From Microbacterium sp. ProA8 (GTDB taxonomy: Bacteria; Actinomycetota; Actinomycetes; Actinomycetales; Microbacteriaceae): a stretch of DNA of 64,000 bases. The position numbers and the translations under genes are program-made. Location: positions 2,790,001 through 2,854,000 of the forward strand of contig NZ_CP157000.1 of NCBI RefSeq assembly GCF_039905635.1, written 5' to 3'. This document shows, piece by piece, positions 11,553 to 19,128 of this stretch (position 1 is its first letter; each line of letters begins with the position of its first letter). The notes beneath the pieces are model-generated. The model made no database searches. It was given only the letters and a program-made list of their open reading frames with translations, and was not told the origin of the DNA.

Positions 11553-12857
11553 ATGCCCTCGCTCGGCGAACTGATCGCACCACGCCGCCTGGGCACCGAT
11601 TTCCGGTGGCTCCTCGCGTCCTCGTGGACGAGCAACCTGGGCGACGGCATCGCGCTGGCCGCCGCGCCGCTGCTGATCGCGTCGCTCACGTCGTCCCCGA
11701 TCCTCGTGGCCGCCGGCGCCATGATGCAGTTCCTGCCGTGGCTGCTGTTCGGCCTGCTCGCCGGTGCCGTCGCCGACCACCACGACCGCCGGCGGCTGGT
11801 GATGCTCGCCAATGGCGTGCGGGCGCTCGTCGTGCTCGCCCTGGTGGTGTTCCTCCTCACCGGGAACGCGACCGTCTGGCTCGTGCTGGCGACCAGCTTC
11901 CTCTACGGCACCGCCGAGGTGTTCGCCGACTCGGCCGGCAGCACACTGCTGCCGATGCTCGTCAAGCCCGCCGACCTCGGCATCGGCAACGCGCGCATGC
12001 AGGCGGGCTACCTCGTCGCGAACCAGCTCGCCGGACCACCTCTCGGCGCGTTCCTGTTCGCCCTCGGCTCGTTCTGGCCGTTCGTGCTGCAGGTGCTGTG
12101 CGTGTCGCTGGCGGTGCTCCTGATCTCCCGCATCGCGCGCACGCCCGTCCCCGAGCATCCGGAATCGTCCCCAGGCACCAAGGTGCACGCGATCCGCGAG
12201 GGTCTGCAGTGGCTACGCCACAATGCGCCGGTGCGCACGCTGGTGATCATCATCCTGGTCTTCAACGTCACCTGGGCCGCCCCGTGGGGCGTCCTCGTGC
12301 TGTATGCCACCGAGTACCTCGGCATGGGGCCGGTCGGCTACGGCGCCCTGGCCACCGCGTCGGCGCTCGGCGGATTCATCGCGATCTTCAGCTTCGGCTG
12401 GCTCGAGAAGCACGTGTCGTTCTCGACGCTGATGCGGGTGTGCCTGTCGCTCGAGGTGCTCATGCACCTCTCGTTCGCGCTCACGACCTCGCCCGCCGTG
12501 GCCTTCGTCATCATGTTCGGCTTCGGCCTGTACGCCTTCGTGTGGGGGACGATCTCGACCACCGTCCGCCAGCGTCTCGTGCCGATGGAACTGCAGGGCC
12601 GCATCGCCTCGGTGAACATGGTGGGGGTCTTCGGCGGACTGGTGATCGGTCAGTTCATCGGCGGGGTCCTCGCCCAGACGTGGGGGCCCACGGCGCCGTG
12701 GTGGTTCGCCTTCGCCGGCTCCGCCATCACGCTCGCGCTGGTGTGGCGGTCGATCTCGCACATCGCCGCCGCGAAGCCGGTGCTGGACGAGAAGGACGCG
12801 AAGGACGTCGCCACCGAGGAGGAGCCCGGCGCAGGCGGTCTTCCGCTGCCGGACTGA
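11553..12857 (+). CDS. MFS transporter, MFS_3 / EntS-MefA-like
   Basis: Membrane protein of 434 aa with about 12 predicted helices. The opening FRWLLASSWTSNLGDGIAL and the loop GAVADHHDRRRLVM between TM2 and TM3 match the MFS_3 group (EntS enterobactin exporter, macrolide-efflux MefA relatives). The tail (about 405-434) is hydrophilic and acid-rich. Substrate is unknown: drug, siderophore or metabolite export are family options, and no resistance or siderophore genes adjoin. It is convergent with tatD; a strong hairpin at 12902-12952 lies between the two. Confidence 0.85.
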   Translation: MPSLGELIAPRRLGTDFRWLLASSWTSNLGDGIALAAAPLLIASLTSSPILVAAGAMMQFLPWLLFGLLAGAVADHHDRRRLVMLANGVRALVVLALVVFLLTGNATVWLVLATSFLYGTAEVFADSAGSTLLPMLVKPADLGIGNARMQAGYLVANQLAGPPLGAFLFALGSFWPFVLQVLCVSLAVLLISRIARTPVPEHPESSPGTKVHAIREGLQWLRHNAPVRTLVIIILVFNVTWAAPWGVLVLYATEYLGMGPVGYGALATASALGGFIAIFSFGWLEKHVSFSTLMRVCLSLEVLMHLSFALTTSPAVAFVIMFGFGLYAFVWGTISTTVRQRLVPMELQGRIASVNMVGVFGGLVIGQFIGGVLAQTWGPTAPWWFAFAGSAITLALVWRSISHIAAAKPVLDEKDAKDVATEEEPGAGGLPLPD

Positions 12858-12879
12858 CCGCCGGCGCGCGGCCCCGCCG

Positions 12880-12906
12880 ATCCCCTGTCTCGCCGAACCA
12901 AGGGAT
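12880..12906. repeat. Dispersed palindromic element, copy A (ATCCC-N17-GGGAT)
   Basis: ATCCC (12880-12884) and GGGAT (12902-12906) flank a 17-nt spacer containing GTCTCGCC. A second copy with the same arms, the same 17-nt spacing and the same GTCTCGCC core lies at 18979-19005. A third partial copy, ATCCCCTGTCTCGC, begins at 12948. This suggests a short repeated intergenic element. Confidence 0.5.
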
Positions 12907-12952
12907 TTCCGACGAGACCCGGGGCATCGCCCCCGGTCTCGCCGCGAATCCC
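12902..12952. terminator. Long bidirectional hairpin between convergent MFS gene and tatD
   Basis: Positions 12902-12925 pair with 12929-12952 around a 3-nt loop (ATC). By eye, 20 of 24 positions are Watson-Crick pairs, with three mismatches and one G-U. It starts 45 nt after the MFS stop codon and lies 43 nt from the tatD stop codon, so it can terminate both strands. There is no U-tract. Its outer arms are built from the GGGATT / GTCTCG repeat units of the adjacent dispersed element. Confidence 0.65.
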
Positions 12953-12994
12953 CTGTCTCGCGGAGAGAATCTCTGGCTGGGCGGGCGAATCCCG

Positions 12995-13915
12995 TCAGTC
13001 CTCGAACGAGCCGTACGCCTCGAGCGTGTTGGCGGCGACCTGGGCGCAGAACTCGTCGAGATCGACGTCGAGCTCGGCGGCCATGAACCGCACGGTCACC
13101 GGCACGAGATACGGCGCGTTCGGACGCCCGCGATGCGGGATCGGCGTCAGGAACGGGGCATCCGTCTCGACCAGGATCCGCTCGCGCGGCGTCACCACGA
13201 GCGCATCGCGGAGGTTCTGGGCGTTCTTGAAAGTCACGTTGCCGGCGAACGAGAGGTAGTAGCCGCGCTCCGCGGCGATGCGGGCCATGGCGTCGTCGCC
13301 CGAGAAGCAGTGGAAGACGGTGCGCTCGGGCGCGCCGACGCGTGCCAACGTCTCGAGCACGGCGTCGTGGGCGTCGCGGTCGTGGATCTGCATCGCGATG
13401 CCGTGCTTCTTCGCGAGTCCGATATGCGCCTCGAAGCTCTCGAACTGGGCGGGCAGACCCTCTTCGCCGGTGCGGAAGAAGTCCAGCCCCGTCTCGCCGA
13501 TGGCCCGCACGCGCGGTTGCGCCGCCAGCTCGTCGATGACGGCGAGCGCCTCGTCCAGCCGGCCGGCGGCCGCGTACGCGGGCGCTTCGTTCGGGTGGAT
13601 CGCGACGGCCGCCAGCACGCGGGGATGGGATGCCGCCGCCCAGGCCGACCAGCGGCTCGACTCGATGTCGCCGCCGGCCTGCACGACGCCGACGACCCCG
13701 ACCTCGCCGGCGCGCTGGAGCTGCTCGTCGAGCGACAGGCCGACCTCGCCGTCCTCGATCTCGAGGTGGGCGTGGTTGTCGTAGACCGGCACCGCCAACG
13801 GCTCCGGGGCGTCGGGGTAGGTGACGTCCCGCGATCCCTTCTCGCGGGTGCGGACGTACTGCGAGGGGTCGGAGCCCTCCGCCGGATACGGGACCGCGGT
13901 GGTCGCTTCACTCAC
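12995..13915 (-). CDS. TatD family metal-dependent hydrolase (DNase)
   Basis: TIM-barrel hydrolase of 306 aa. Metal ligands are seen in DNHAHLE (about residue 45), the GETGLDFFR motif (about 139), HCFSGD (about 203) and VETDAPFL (about 254). TatD proteins have 3'-5' exonuclease activity and act in DNA repair or turnover; YcfH/YabD paralogues are alternatives. The GTG start lacks a convincing Shine-Dalgarno and lacks the 6-nt -10 spacing, so the N-terminal 35 residues (low similarity to the family core) may be over-called. It lies 93 nt downstream of metG on the same strand, and a weak GTCCCG...CGGGAC hairpin (13945-13969) lies in the gap, as expected for metG-tatD co-transcription with possible attenuation. 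Confidence 0.88.
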   Translation of the reverse strand: MSEATTAVPYPAEGSDPSQYVRTREKGSRDVTYPDAPEPLAVPVYDNHAHLEIEDGEVGLSLDEQLQRAGEVGVVGVVQAGGDIESSRWSAWAAASHPRVLAAVAIHPNEAPAYAAAGRLDEALAVIDELAAQPRVRAIGETGLDFFRTGEEGLPAQFESFEAHIGLAKKHGIAMQIHDRDAHDAVLETLARVGAPERTVFHCFSGDDAMARIAAERGYYLSFAGNVTFKNAQNLRDALVVTPRERILVETDAPFLTPIPHRGRPNAPYLVPVTVRFMAAELDVDLDEFCAQVAANTLEAYGSFED

Positions 13916-14008
13916 TGACGTGTCCCACTTTCTCGCGCTCTTCGGTCCCGGACGCCGGCTTTTCGGGACATGACGGCGCGGAATCGGGACATGGATGGGG
14001 GGGCGGGG

Positions 14009-15589
14009 TCAGACCGACTGCTCGACGCGCGGGAACAGCGGCGCCAGGCCGTTCACCGACGTGCCGGGCTTCAGCACTCCCCAGGCGCCGGCCTCGCGGA
14101 TGCGCTGGTCCTGAAGGCGCCCGATCGACTCGGCGGCGCCGAGCGCCACCCACAGCTTCTCGGTCGATTCGGGCATGACCGGCGACAGCAGCACCGCGAG
14201 CGCCCGCAGGCCCTCAGCCGCGGTGTACAACACGGTGCCGAGACGCTCGCGCTGGGCCTCGTCCTTGGACAGCGCCCACGGCTCGTTCTCGGTGATGTAC
14301 AGATTCAGCGCGTCGACGATCGTCCACACCGAGCTGATCGCCTCGTCGATGCGGAAGCGCTCGATCGCGGCGTCGGCGGCGGCCGCGGCATCCGCCACCG
14401 TCTTCTGGATGTGCAGATCGGCCGCGGTGTAGTCGGAAGGCGGCGGCACGACGCCCTCGAAGTAGCGCTCGACCATGGCGGTCGTACGCGAGGCGAGGTT
14501 GCCGAAGCCGTTCGCGAGCTCGGCCTGGTAGCGGGCCGAGAGGTCCTCCCACGAGAACGAGCCGTCCTGACCGAACGCGATCGCCGACAGGAAGTAGAAC
14601 CGGTACGCGTCCGAGCCGAAGACATCGGTGATCTCGGTGGGCGCGATGCCGGTCAGCTTCGACTTCGACATCTTCTCGCCGCCGACGAGCAGCCAGCCGT
14701 GCGCGAACACGCCGCGGGGCACCTCGAGGCCGGCGGCCATGAGCATCGCCGGCCAGATCACGGCGTGGAACCGCAGGATGTCCTTGCCGACGATGTGGTA
14801 CGCCGGCCAGCGGCGGGCGAACTCCTCGGGGTCGGTGCCGTACCCGATCGCCGTGGCGTAGTTGAGCAGCGCGTCGACCCACACGTAGATGACGTGCGAC
14901 TCGTCCCACGGCAGCGGGATGCCCCAGTCGAACGCGGAGCGCGAGATCGAGAGGTCCTTCAGCCCGTTCTTGACGAACGAGACGACCTCGTTGCGCGCCG
15001 ACTCGGGGCGCACGAAGTCGGGCACGCCCGAGTACAGCTCGAGGAGCTTGTCCTGGAACTCGCTGAGCTTGAAGAAGTAGTTCTTCTCCTGGAGCAGCTC
15101 GAGCGGCTTCGAGTGGATCGCGCAGACCTTGAGGCCCTCGAACGCGCCGGTGCCGTCGACGATCTCGGACTCGGGCTTGAACTCCTCGCAGCCCACGCAG
15201 TACAGCGCCTCGTACTCGCCGGCGTAGATGTAGCCGCGGTCGTAGATCGCCTGCACGAACTGCTGCACGCGCTCCTCGTGGCGCTGCTGCGTCGTGCGGA
15301 TGAAGTCGTCGTTGGCGACATCCAGCGTCTGCAGCAGCGGGAACCAGGCCTCGGTGACGAGCTTGTCGACCCACTCCTGCGGCGTGACGCCGTTCGCCGA
15401 CGCGGCGCGCATCATCTTCTGACCGTGCTCGTCGGTGCCCGTCAGCATCCAGGTGTCGTCGCCCGCCTGGCGGTGCCAGCGCGCGAGGGTGTCGACCGCC
15501 ACGGTGGTGTAGCCGTGGCCGATGTGGGGCACGTCGCTCGGATAGTAGATCGGCGTCGTGATGTAGAAGGACGAGGGGCCGGAAGTCAC
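14009..15589 (-). CDS. metG: Methionyl-tRNA synthetase
   Basis: Class I aminoacyl-tRNA synthetase, 526 aa, charging tRNA-Met. The HIGH motif is PHIGHGYT (about residue 22) and KMSKS is complete in GGEKMSKSKLTG (about 307). The short CVGCEEF and CAIHSK segments belong to the knuckle region, with one Cys pair largely lost, as in single-knuckle actinobacterial enzymes. The anticodon-binding helical domain fills about 390-526, and there is no C-terminal EMAP/tRBD domain. Start is GTG, with a TAGACT box ending 6 nt upstream: leaderless. In mycobacteria metG neighbours tatD and rsmI; here the galactan island lies on the rsmI side. Confidence 0.95.
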   Translation of the reverse strand: MTSGPSSFYITTPIYYPSDVPHIGHGYTTVAVDTLARWHRQAGDDTWMLTGTDEHGQKMMRAASANGVTPQEWVDKLVTEAWFPLLQTLDVANDDFIRTTQQRHEERVQQFVQAIYDRGYIYAGEYEALYCVGCEEFKPESEIVDGTGAFEGLKVCAIHSKPLELLQEKNYFFKLSEFQDKLLELYSGVPDFVRPESARNEVVSFVKNGLKDLSISRSAFDWGIPLPWDESHVIYVWVDALLNYATAIGYGTDPEEFARRWPAYHIVGKDILRFHAVIWPAMLMAAGLEVPRGVFAHGWLLVGGEKMSKSKLTGIAPTEITDVFGSDAYRFYFLSAIAFGQDGSFSWEDLSARYQAELANGFGNLASRTTAMVERYFEGVVPPPSDYTAADLHIQKTVADAAAAADAAIERFRIDEAISSVWTIVDALNLYITENEPWALSKDEAQRERLGTVLYTAAEGLRALAVLLSPVMPESTEKLWVALGAAESIGRLQDQRIREAGAWGVLKPGTSVNGLAPLFPRVEQSV

Positions 15590-15595
15590 CCGACG

Positions 15596-15601
15596 AGTCT
15601 A
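15596..15601 (-). promoter_or_regulatory. metG: -10 box of the leaderless metG promoter
   Basis: TAGACT (minus strand) followed by CGTCGG (6 nt) and GTG at 15589. No T-box, riboswitch or long leader is possible with this start, because nothing transcribed lies upstream of the GTG. Confidence 0.6.
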
Positions 15602-15626
15602 GTTCGACGGGATGCCGCCGCCGCCG

Positions 15627-15636
15627 CTGTGACCGG
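15627..15636. promoter_or_regulatory. Possible operator half-site for the galactan LacI regulator
   Basis: CTGTGACCGG repeats ten bases of the 18-bp palindromes at 16780 and 16849, but the right half is not conserved (ACGCCG follows). It lies between the lacI-family stop codon and the metG promoter. It may be chance or a weak auxiliary site. Confidence 0.25.
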
Positions 15637-15710
15637 ACGCCGTCGTCGAGGGTCGCGGCAGGGGCCGGATGTAACACTCGGGCGCTCGTGCACGGCGAAC
15701 CCCCGCCACA

Positions 15711-16778
15711 TCAGGCGCTCTCGCGCACCACGAGGGTCGTCGGCAGCGTGACAGGCCCCGGGCGTGCACCCGCGATGACGTCGAGGAGCTGCGCCACCAT
15801 CTCGCTGCTGAGGCGTTCCCACGGCTGGCGCATCGTGGTCAGCGGAGGCTCGTGCGTGGCGGCCAGTCCGGAGTCGTCGAAGCCGGCCACTGCGATGTCG
15901 TCGGGAACGCGGAGGCCCGCCCGGCGCAGAGCCGCGACGGCACCGGCCGCCATGAGGTCGCTGGCGGCGAAGACGGCGTCGATGTCGGTCGTGCGCTCGA
16001 GCAGCCGCGCCATGGCGACGGCACCGGACTCCTGGCTGTAGTCGCCCTCCTCGACCAGCTCGGGGTCGAAGTGCTCGCCCATCTCCTCACGGAAGCCCAC
16101 GAGGCGGAACTTCCCGCCAGGGGTGTCGTGAGGGCCGGCGATCATGGCGATGCGCTCATGCCCGCGGCTGCGCAGGTAGCGGGTCATCTCGCGCGCAGAG
16201 CCGATCTCATCGACCGACACCGTGGGCACCTGTGTCTCGTGACCGAGCGGGATGCCACAGCACACGGTCGGCACGCCGGCCGCCAGGAGCTCGTCCACGA
16301 GCGGGTCGGCCTCGTGCGATGAGATCAAGAGCACGCCGTCGACGTGGCCGGTGCTGACGAAGTGCGCGACGTTCGCGCGCTCGGCCGGAGTACCGGCGAC
16401 CAGGAGCACGAGCGTCATCGACCGCTGCGCGAGCGCCTCGGCGGCTCCCCGCAGGAGGAGCGCGAAGGTCGGATCGTCGAACAGCAGATGCTGCGGCTCG
16501 GTGAGCAGGAACGCGAGGGAGCCTGCCCGTCCCGTGGCGAGGCTGCGGGCCGCGTGGTTGGCGGTGTAGCCGGTGCGGCGGATGGCTTCCTCGACTGCCG
16601 CGCGTGCGTCGGGCGAGACCCAGTGGCCGCCGTTGATGACGCGCGAGACGGTGCCGCGCGAGACGCCCGCCACCGCGGCGACGTCGCGAATCGTCGGTCT
16701 GCGCCGCACGGCCGTCGTCTCGTCCACGACCAGCGACTCTACCCCCGTGCGACGGCGCAGGAGCGCCGACACGATCAT
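15711..16778 (-). CDS. LacI family transcriptional regulator of the galactan locus
   Basis: Repressor of 355 aa or slightly less. The N-terminal HTH is TIRDVAAVAGVSRGTVSRVI (about residues 29-48), followed by the hinge SPDARAAVEEAIRRTGY and SLATGRAGSLAFLL, then a periplasmic-binding-protein-like effector domain. It is divergent from the GH42 gene and two identical 18-bp palindromes fill the shared promoter region, so it almost certainly represses the galactan genes and itself, with a galacto-oligosaccharide or galactose-type inducer. The ATG at 16778 sits 2 nt from the first operator and has no ribosome site. A GTG at residue 17 or 18 is an alternative start that would remove a basic N-terminal extension of about 17 residues. 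Confidence 0.92.
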   Translation of the reverse strand: MIVSALLRRRTGVESLVVDETTAVRRRPTIRDVAAVAGVSRGTVSRVINGGHWVSPDARAAVEEAIRRTGYTANHAARSLATGRAGSLAFLLTEPQHLLFDDPTFALLLRGAAEALAQRSMTLVLLVAGTPAERANVAHFVSTGHVDGVLLISSHEADPLVDELLAAGVPTVCCGIPLGHETQVPTVSVDEIGSAREMTRYLRSRGHERIAMIAGPHDTPGGKFRLVGFREEMGEHFDPELVEEGDYSQESGAVAMARLLERTTDIDAVFAASDLMAAGAVAALRRAGLRVPDDIAVAGFDDSGLAATHEPPLTTMRQPWERLSSEMVAQLLDVIAGARPGPVTLPTTLVVRESA

Positions 16779-16779
16779 G

Positions 16780-16797
16780 ACTGTGACCGGTCACAGT
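16780..16797. promoter_or_regulatory. LacI-type operator O1
   Basis: ACTGTGACCGGTCACAGT is a perfect 18-bp palindrome with the central CG typical of LacI-family operators. It lies directly upstream of the lacI-family gene, where it would block lacI transcription. An identical copy is centred 69 bp away. Confidence 0.85.
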
Positions 16798-16848
16798 TGC
16801 GTAACGCTTCCCGCCGCAGCCCGTCATCGATCGATCGGCTCGGGTAGA

Positions 16849-16866
16849 ACTGTGACCGGTCACAGT
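16849..16866. promoter_or_regulatory. LacI-type operator O2, overlapping a possible GH42 promoter
   Basis: Second exact copy of ACTGTGACCGGTCACAGT. A TAGAAC hexamer at 16845-16850 overlaps its left edge and could be the -10 box of the galactan operon. The 69-bp centre-to-centre spacing to O1 (about 6.5 helical turns) allows two dimers or a looped tetramer. Confidence 0.85.
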
Positions 16867-16931
16867 CGGCGCCGTCCGGACGACCGCCCCGAGCTGCAGA
16901 CCGTTCCTGCACCCGACCCGATGGAGTGTCC

Positions 16932-18986
16932 ATGGCATCGCCCGACCGCTGGCCCGAGATCCGGGGAATCGCCTATGGCGGCGACTACACCCCCGAACAA
17001 TGGCCCCGCGAAGTGTGGCGCGAGGACGTCGCACTCATGCGCGTGGCCGGGGTCAACCTGGTCAGCGTCGGGATCTTCACCTGGGCGCTCCTCGAGACGC
17101 GTGAGGGCGTCTTCGATTTCGCGTGGCTCGACGAACTGCTCGACCTGCTGCACGAGAACGGCATCGCGGTCGACCTCGGCACCCCCACCGCCTCTCCCCC
17201 GGCCTGGTTCTTCGCCGAGCATCCGGATGCCCGCGTGGTGACGCGCGACGGCGTCACGATGGGCTTCGGCGCCCGCGGCATGGCATCGCACTCTTCTCCC
17301 GCGTACCACGCGGCGATCGTGCGCATCGCGTCCGCGCTCGCCGAGCGCTACGGCTCGCACCCCGCCGTCGTCATGTGGCACGTGCACAACGAGTACGGCG
17401 TGCCCGTCGGGGAGGACTACTCCGATCACTCGGTGCGCGCCTTCCGCGTGTGGCTGCGCGAGAAGTACGTCTCGCTCGAGGCGCTCAACACCGCGTGGGG
17501 AACGACCTTCTGGGGCCAGCACTACGGCGAGTGGGACCACATCGGCGCCCCCGCCGCGGCGCCGTCGGTCGTGAACCCGGCGCAGCGCCTCGATTTCGCC
17601 CGCTTCACCGACCACCAGCTCCGCGCCTGCTTCCGCGCCGAGCGCGATGCTATCCGCGCCCACGCCCCGCAGCCCGTCACCACGAACTTCATGGCCAACC
17701 AGAGCTGGACGACCGACCTGTGGGCCTGGGCCGGCGAAGTCGACATCGTCTCGGACGACCACTACCTCTGGGCGGCCGATCCGGAGGGCGAGATCGGGCT
17801 CGCGATCGCGGCCGACCTGTCGCGCTCCGTCGGCGGCGGGAAGCCCTGGATCCTCATGGAGCACTCCACCTCGGCCGTGAACTGGCAGCCCCGCAACGTC
17901 GCCAAGCGTCCCGGTGAGCTGGCCCGCAACTCGCTCAGCCACCTCGCACGCGGGGCGGATGCGATCCTCTTCTTCCAGTGGCGCGCGTCACGCTCGGGCG
18001 CCGAGAAGTTCCACTCGGCGATGATCCCCCACGCCGGAACCTCGTCCCGCGTCTGGCGGGAGGTCGTCGAGCTCGGTGCGGCGCTCGGACGCCTCGACGA
18101 GGTGCGCGGTGCGCGGGTGGCGGCGGATGTCGCGATCCTGTGGGACTTCGAATCGTTCTGGGCCCAGGACCTCGAGTGGCGGCCGTCGGTCGAGCTGTCC
18201 CACGCCGAGCGCATCCGCACGTTCTACGAGCGCCTCTGGCGCGACGGCATCACCGTCGACTTCGCACTGCCGGGCCATGACCTCTCGAGCTACAAGCTCG
18301 TGATCGCCCCGGCGCAGTACCTGCTCAGCGCCGACGACGCCGCGAAGCTGACGCGCTACGTCGAAGCCGGCGGCACGCTCGTCGTGTCGTTCTTCTCCGC
18401 GATCGTCGACGAGAACGACGCCGTGCATCCGGGCGGTTTCGTCGCGCCGCTGCGGGAGGCCCTCGGCGTCGTCGTCGAGGAGTTCCTGCCCCTTCGCGAA
18501 GGCGCGCGCCACGCCGTGCGATGGGACGGCTCCACCTCCGCGACTCTCGTCGCGGACGCGTGGCAGGAGGACCTCGTCCTCGACGGCGCCGACGTCCTCG
18601 CCACCCACGTCGACGGTCCGGGCGCCCGCAAGGCGGCGGTCACCCGGCACGCGCACGGCACCGGGCACGGCTGGTACATCAGCACCCGATTGGATGCCGC
18701 CGGCCTGCGCACCGTCATGTCGGACGTGTACGCGGATGCCGGCCTCTCCCCCTCGGGGCTTCCGGACGGCCTCGAGCTGGTCGTCCGCCGCGGCGACGGC
18801 GCGGACTACGCGATCGCGATCAACCACCGCGATGACGACGTTCCGCTCGCCGTGTCCGGCGTCGAGCTGCTGAGCGCCCAGGACGTCGATGGCGAGCTCG
18901 TCGTGCCCGCCGGCGGCGTCGCGGTCGTCCGCACCCCGCTCCCGCACTCCGGGGGAGGTGGTTCCGCCAAGAGCGGCAATCCCTAG
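16932..18986 (+). CDS. GH42 beta-galactosidase (GanA/BgaA-like)
   Basis: Cytoplasmic glycoside hydrolase family 42 enzyme, 684 aa, normal for the family, releasing galactose from galacto-oligosaccharides. The GGDYTPEQW opening, the TIM barrel (about 10-390), a trimerisation domain (about 395-600) and a short C-terminal beta domain are recognisable. The acid/base is Glu154 in HVHNEYG and the nucleophile is Glu310 in LMEHSTSAVNW. No signal peptide. I choose the ATG at 16932 because GGAG lies 5 nt upstream; a GTG at 16926 would add two residues. It is the first gene of the LacI-controlled cluster, and its TAG stop codon lies inside a copy of a dispersed palindromic element. Confidence 0.94.
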   Translation: MASPDRWPEIRGIAYGGDYTPEQWPREVWREDVALMRVAGVNLVSVGIFTWALLETREGVFDFAWLDELLDLLHENGIAVDLGTPTASPPAWFFAEHPDARVVTRDGVTMGFGARGMASHSSPAYHAAIVRIASALAERYGSHPAVVMWHVHNEYGVPVGEDYSDHSVRAFRVWLREKYVSLEALNTAWGTTFWGQHYGEWDHIGAPAAAPSVVNPAQRLDFARFTDHQLRACFRAERDAIRAHAPQPVTTNFMANQSWTTDLWAWAGEVDIVSDDHYLWAADPEGEIGLAIAADLSRSVGGGKPWILMEHSTSAVNWQPRNVAKRPGELARNSLSHLARGADAILFFQWRASRSGAEKFHSAMIPHAGTSSRVWREVVELGAALGRLDEVRGARVAADVAILWDFESFWAQDLEWRPSVELSHAERIRTFYERLWRDGITVDFALPGHDLSSYKLVIAPAQYLLSADDAAKLTRYVEAGGTLVVSFFSAIVDENDAVHPGGFVAPLREALGVVVEEFLPLREGARHAVRWDGSTSATLVADAWQEDLVLDGADVLATHVDGPGARKAAVTRHAHGTGHGWYISTRLDAAGLRTVMSDVYADAGLSPSGLPDGLELVVRRGDGADYAIAINHRDDDVPLAVSGVELLSAQDVDGELVVPAGGVAVVRTPLPHSGGGGSAKSGNP

Positions 18987-19005
18987 TCTCGCCTGGTTCC
19001 GGGAT
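18979..19005. repeat. Dispersed palindromic element, copy B (ATCCC-N17-GGGAT)
   Basis: Same arms and spacing as the copy at 12880-12906, with the shared core GTCTCGCC. The GH42 stop codon TAG is the first three bases of the spacer. It lies in the 142-nt gap before the solute-binding protein gene, which otherwise holds only that gene's ribosome site. Confidence 0.5.
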
Positions 19006-19128
19006 GCCGTCTCAGCGAGATCGTCGACACACACAGCAGCACCCCATCCCGGGCAATGACATCAACCGGTCGTGACGGCGCGACCCACGAGAGCAGCGCC
19101 GCCTCGACCACTTCCTGGAAGGAACATC

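Noticed and set aside
12858..12994. Small RNA gene between the MFS gene and tatD
   Set aside because: The long hairpin fits a bidirectional terminator between convergent genes better; no promoter for an independent RNA was seen.
15590..15710. T-box or small gene between metG and the lacI-family gene
   Set aside because: metG appears leaderless, and the 121-nt gap has no convincing frame with a ribosome site.
19072..19128. Upstream start of the galactan-binding lipoprotein
   Set aside because: It would place 19 proline-rich residues before the type II signal peptide; AAGGAA supports the ATG at 19129.
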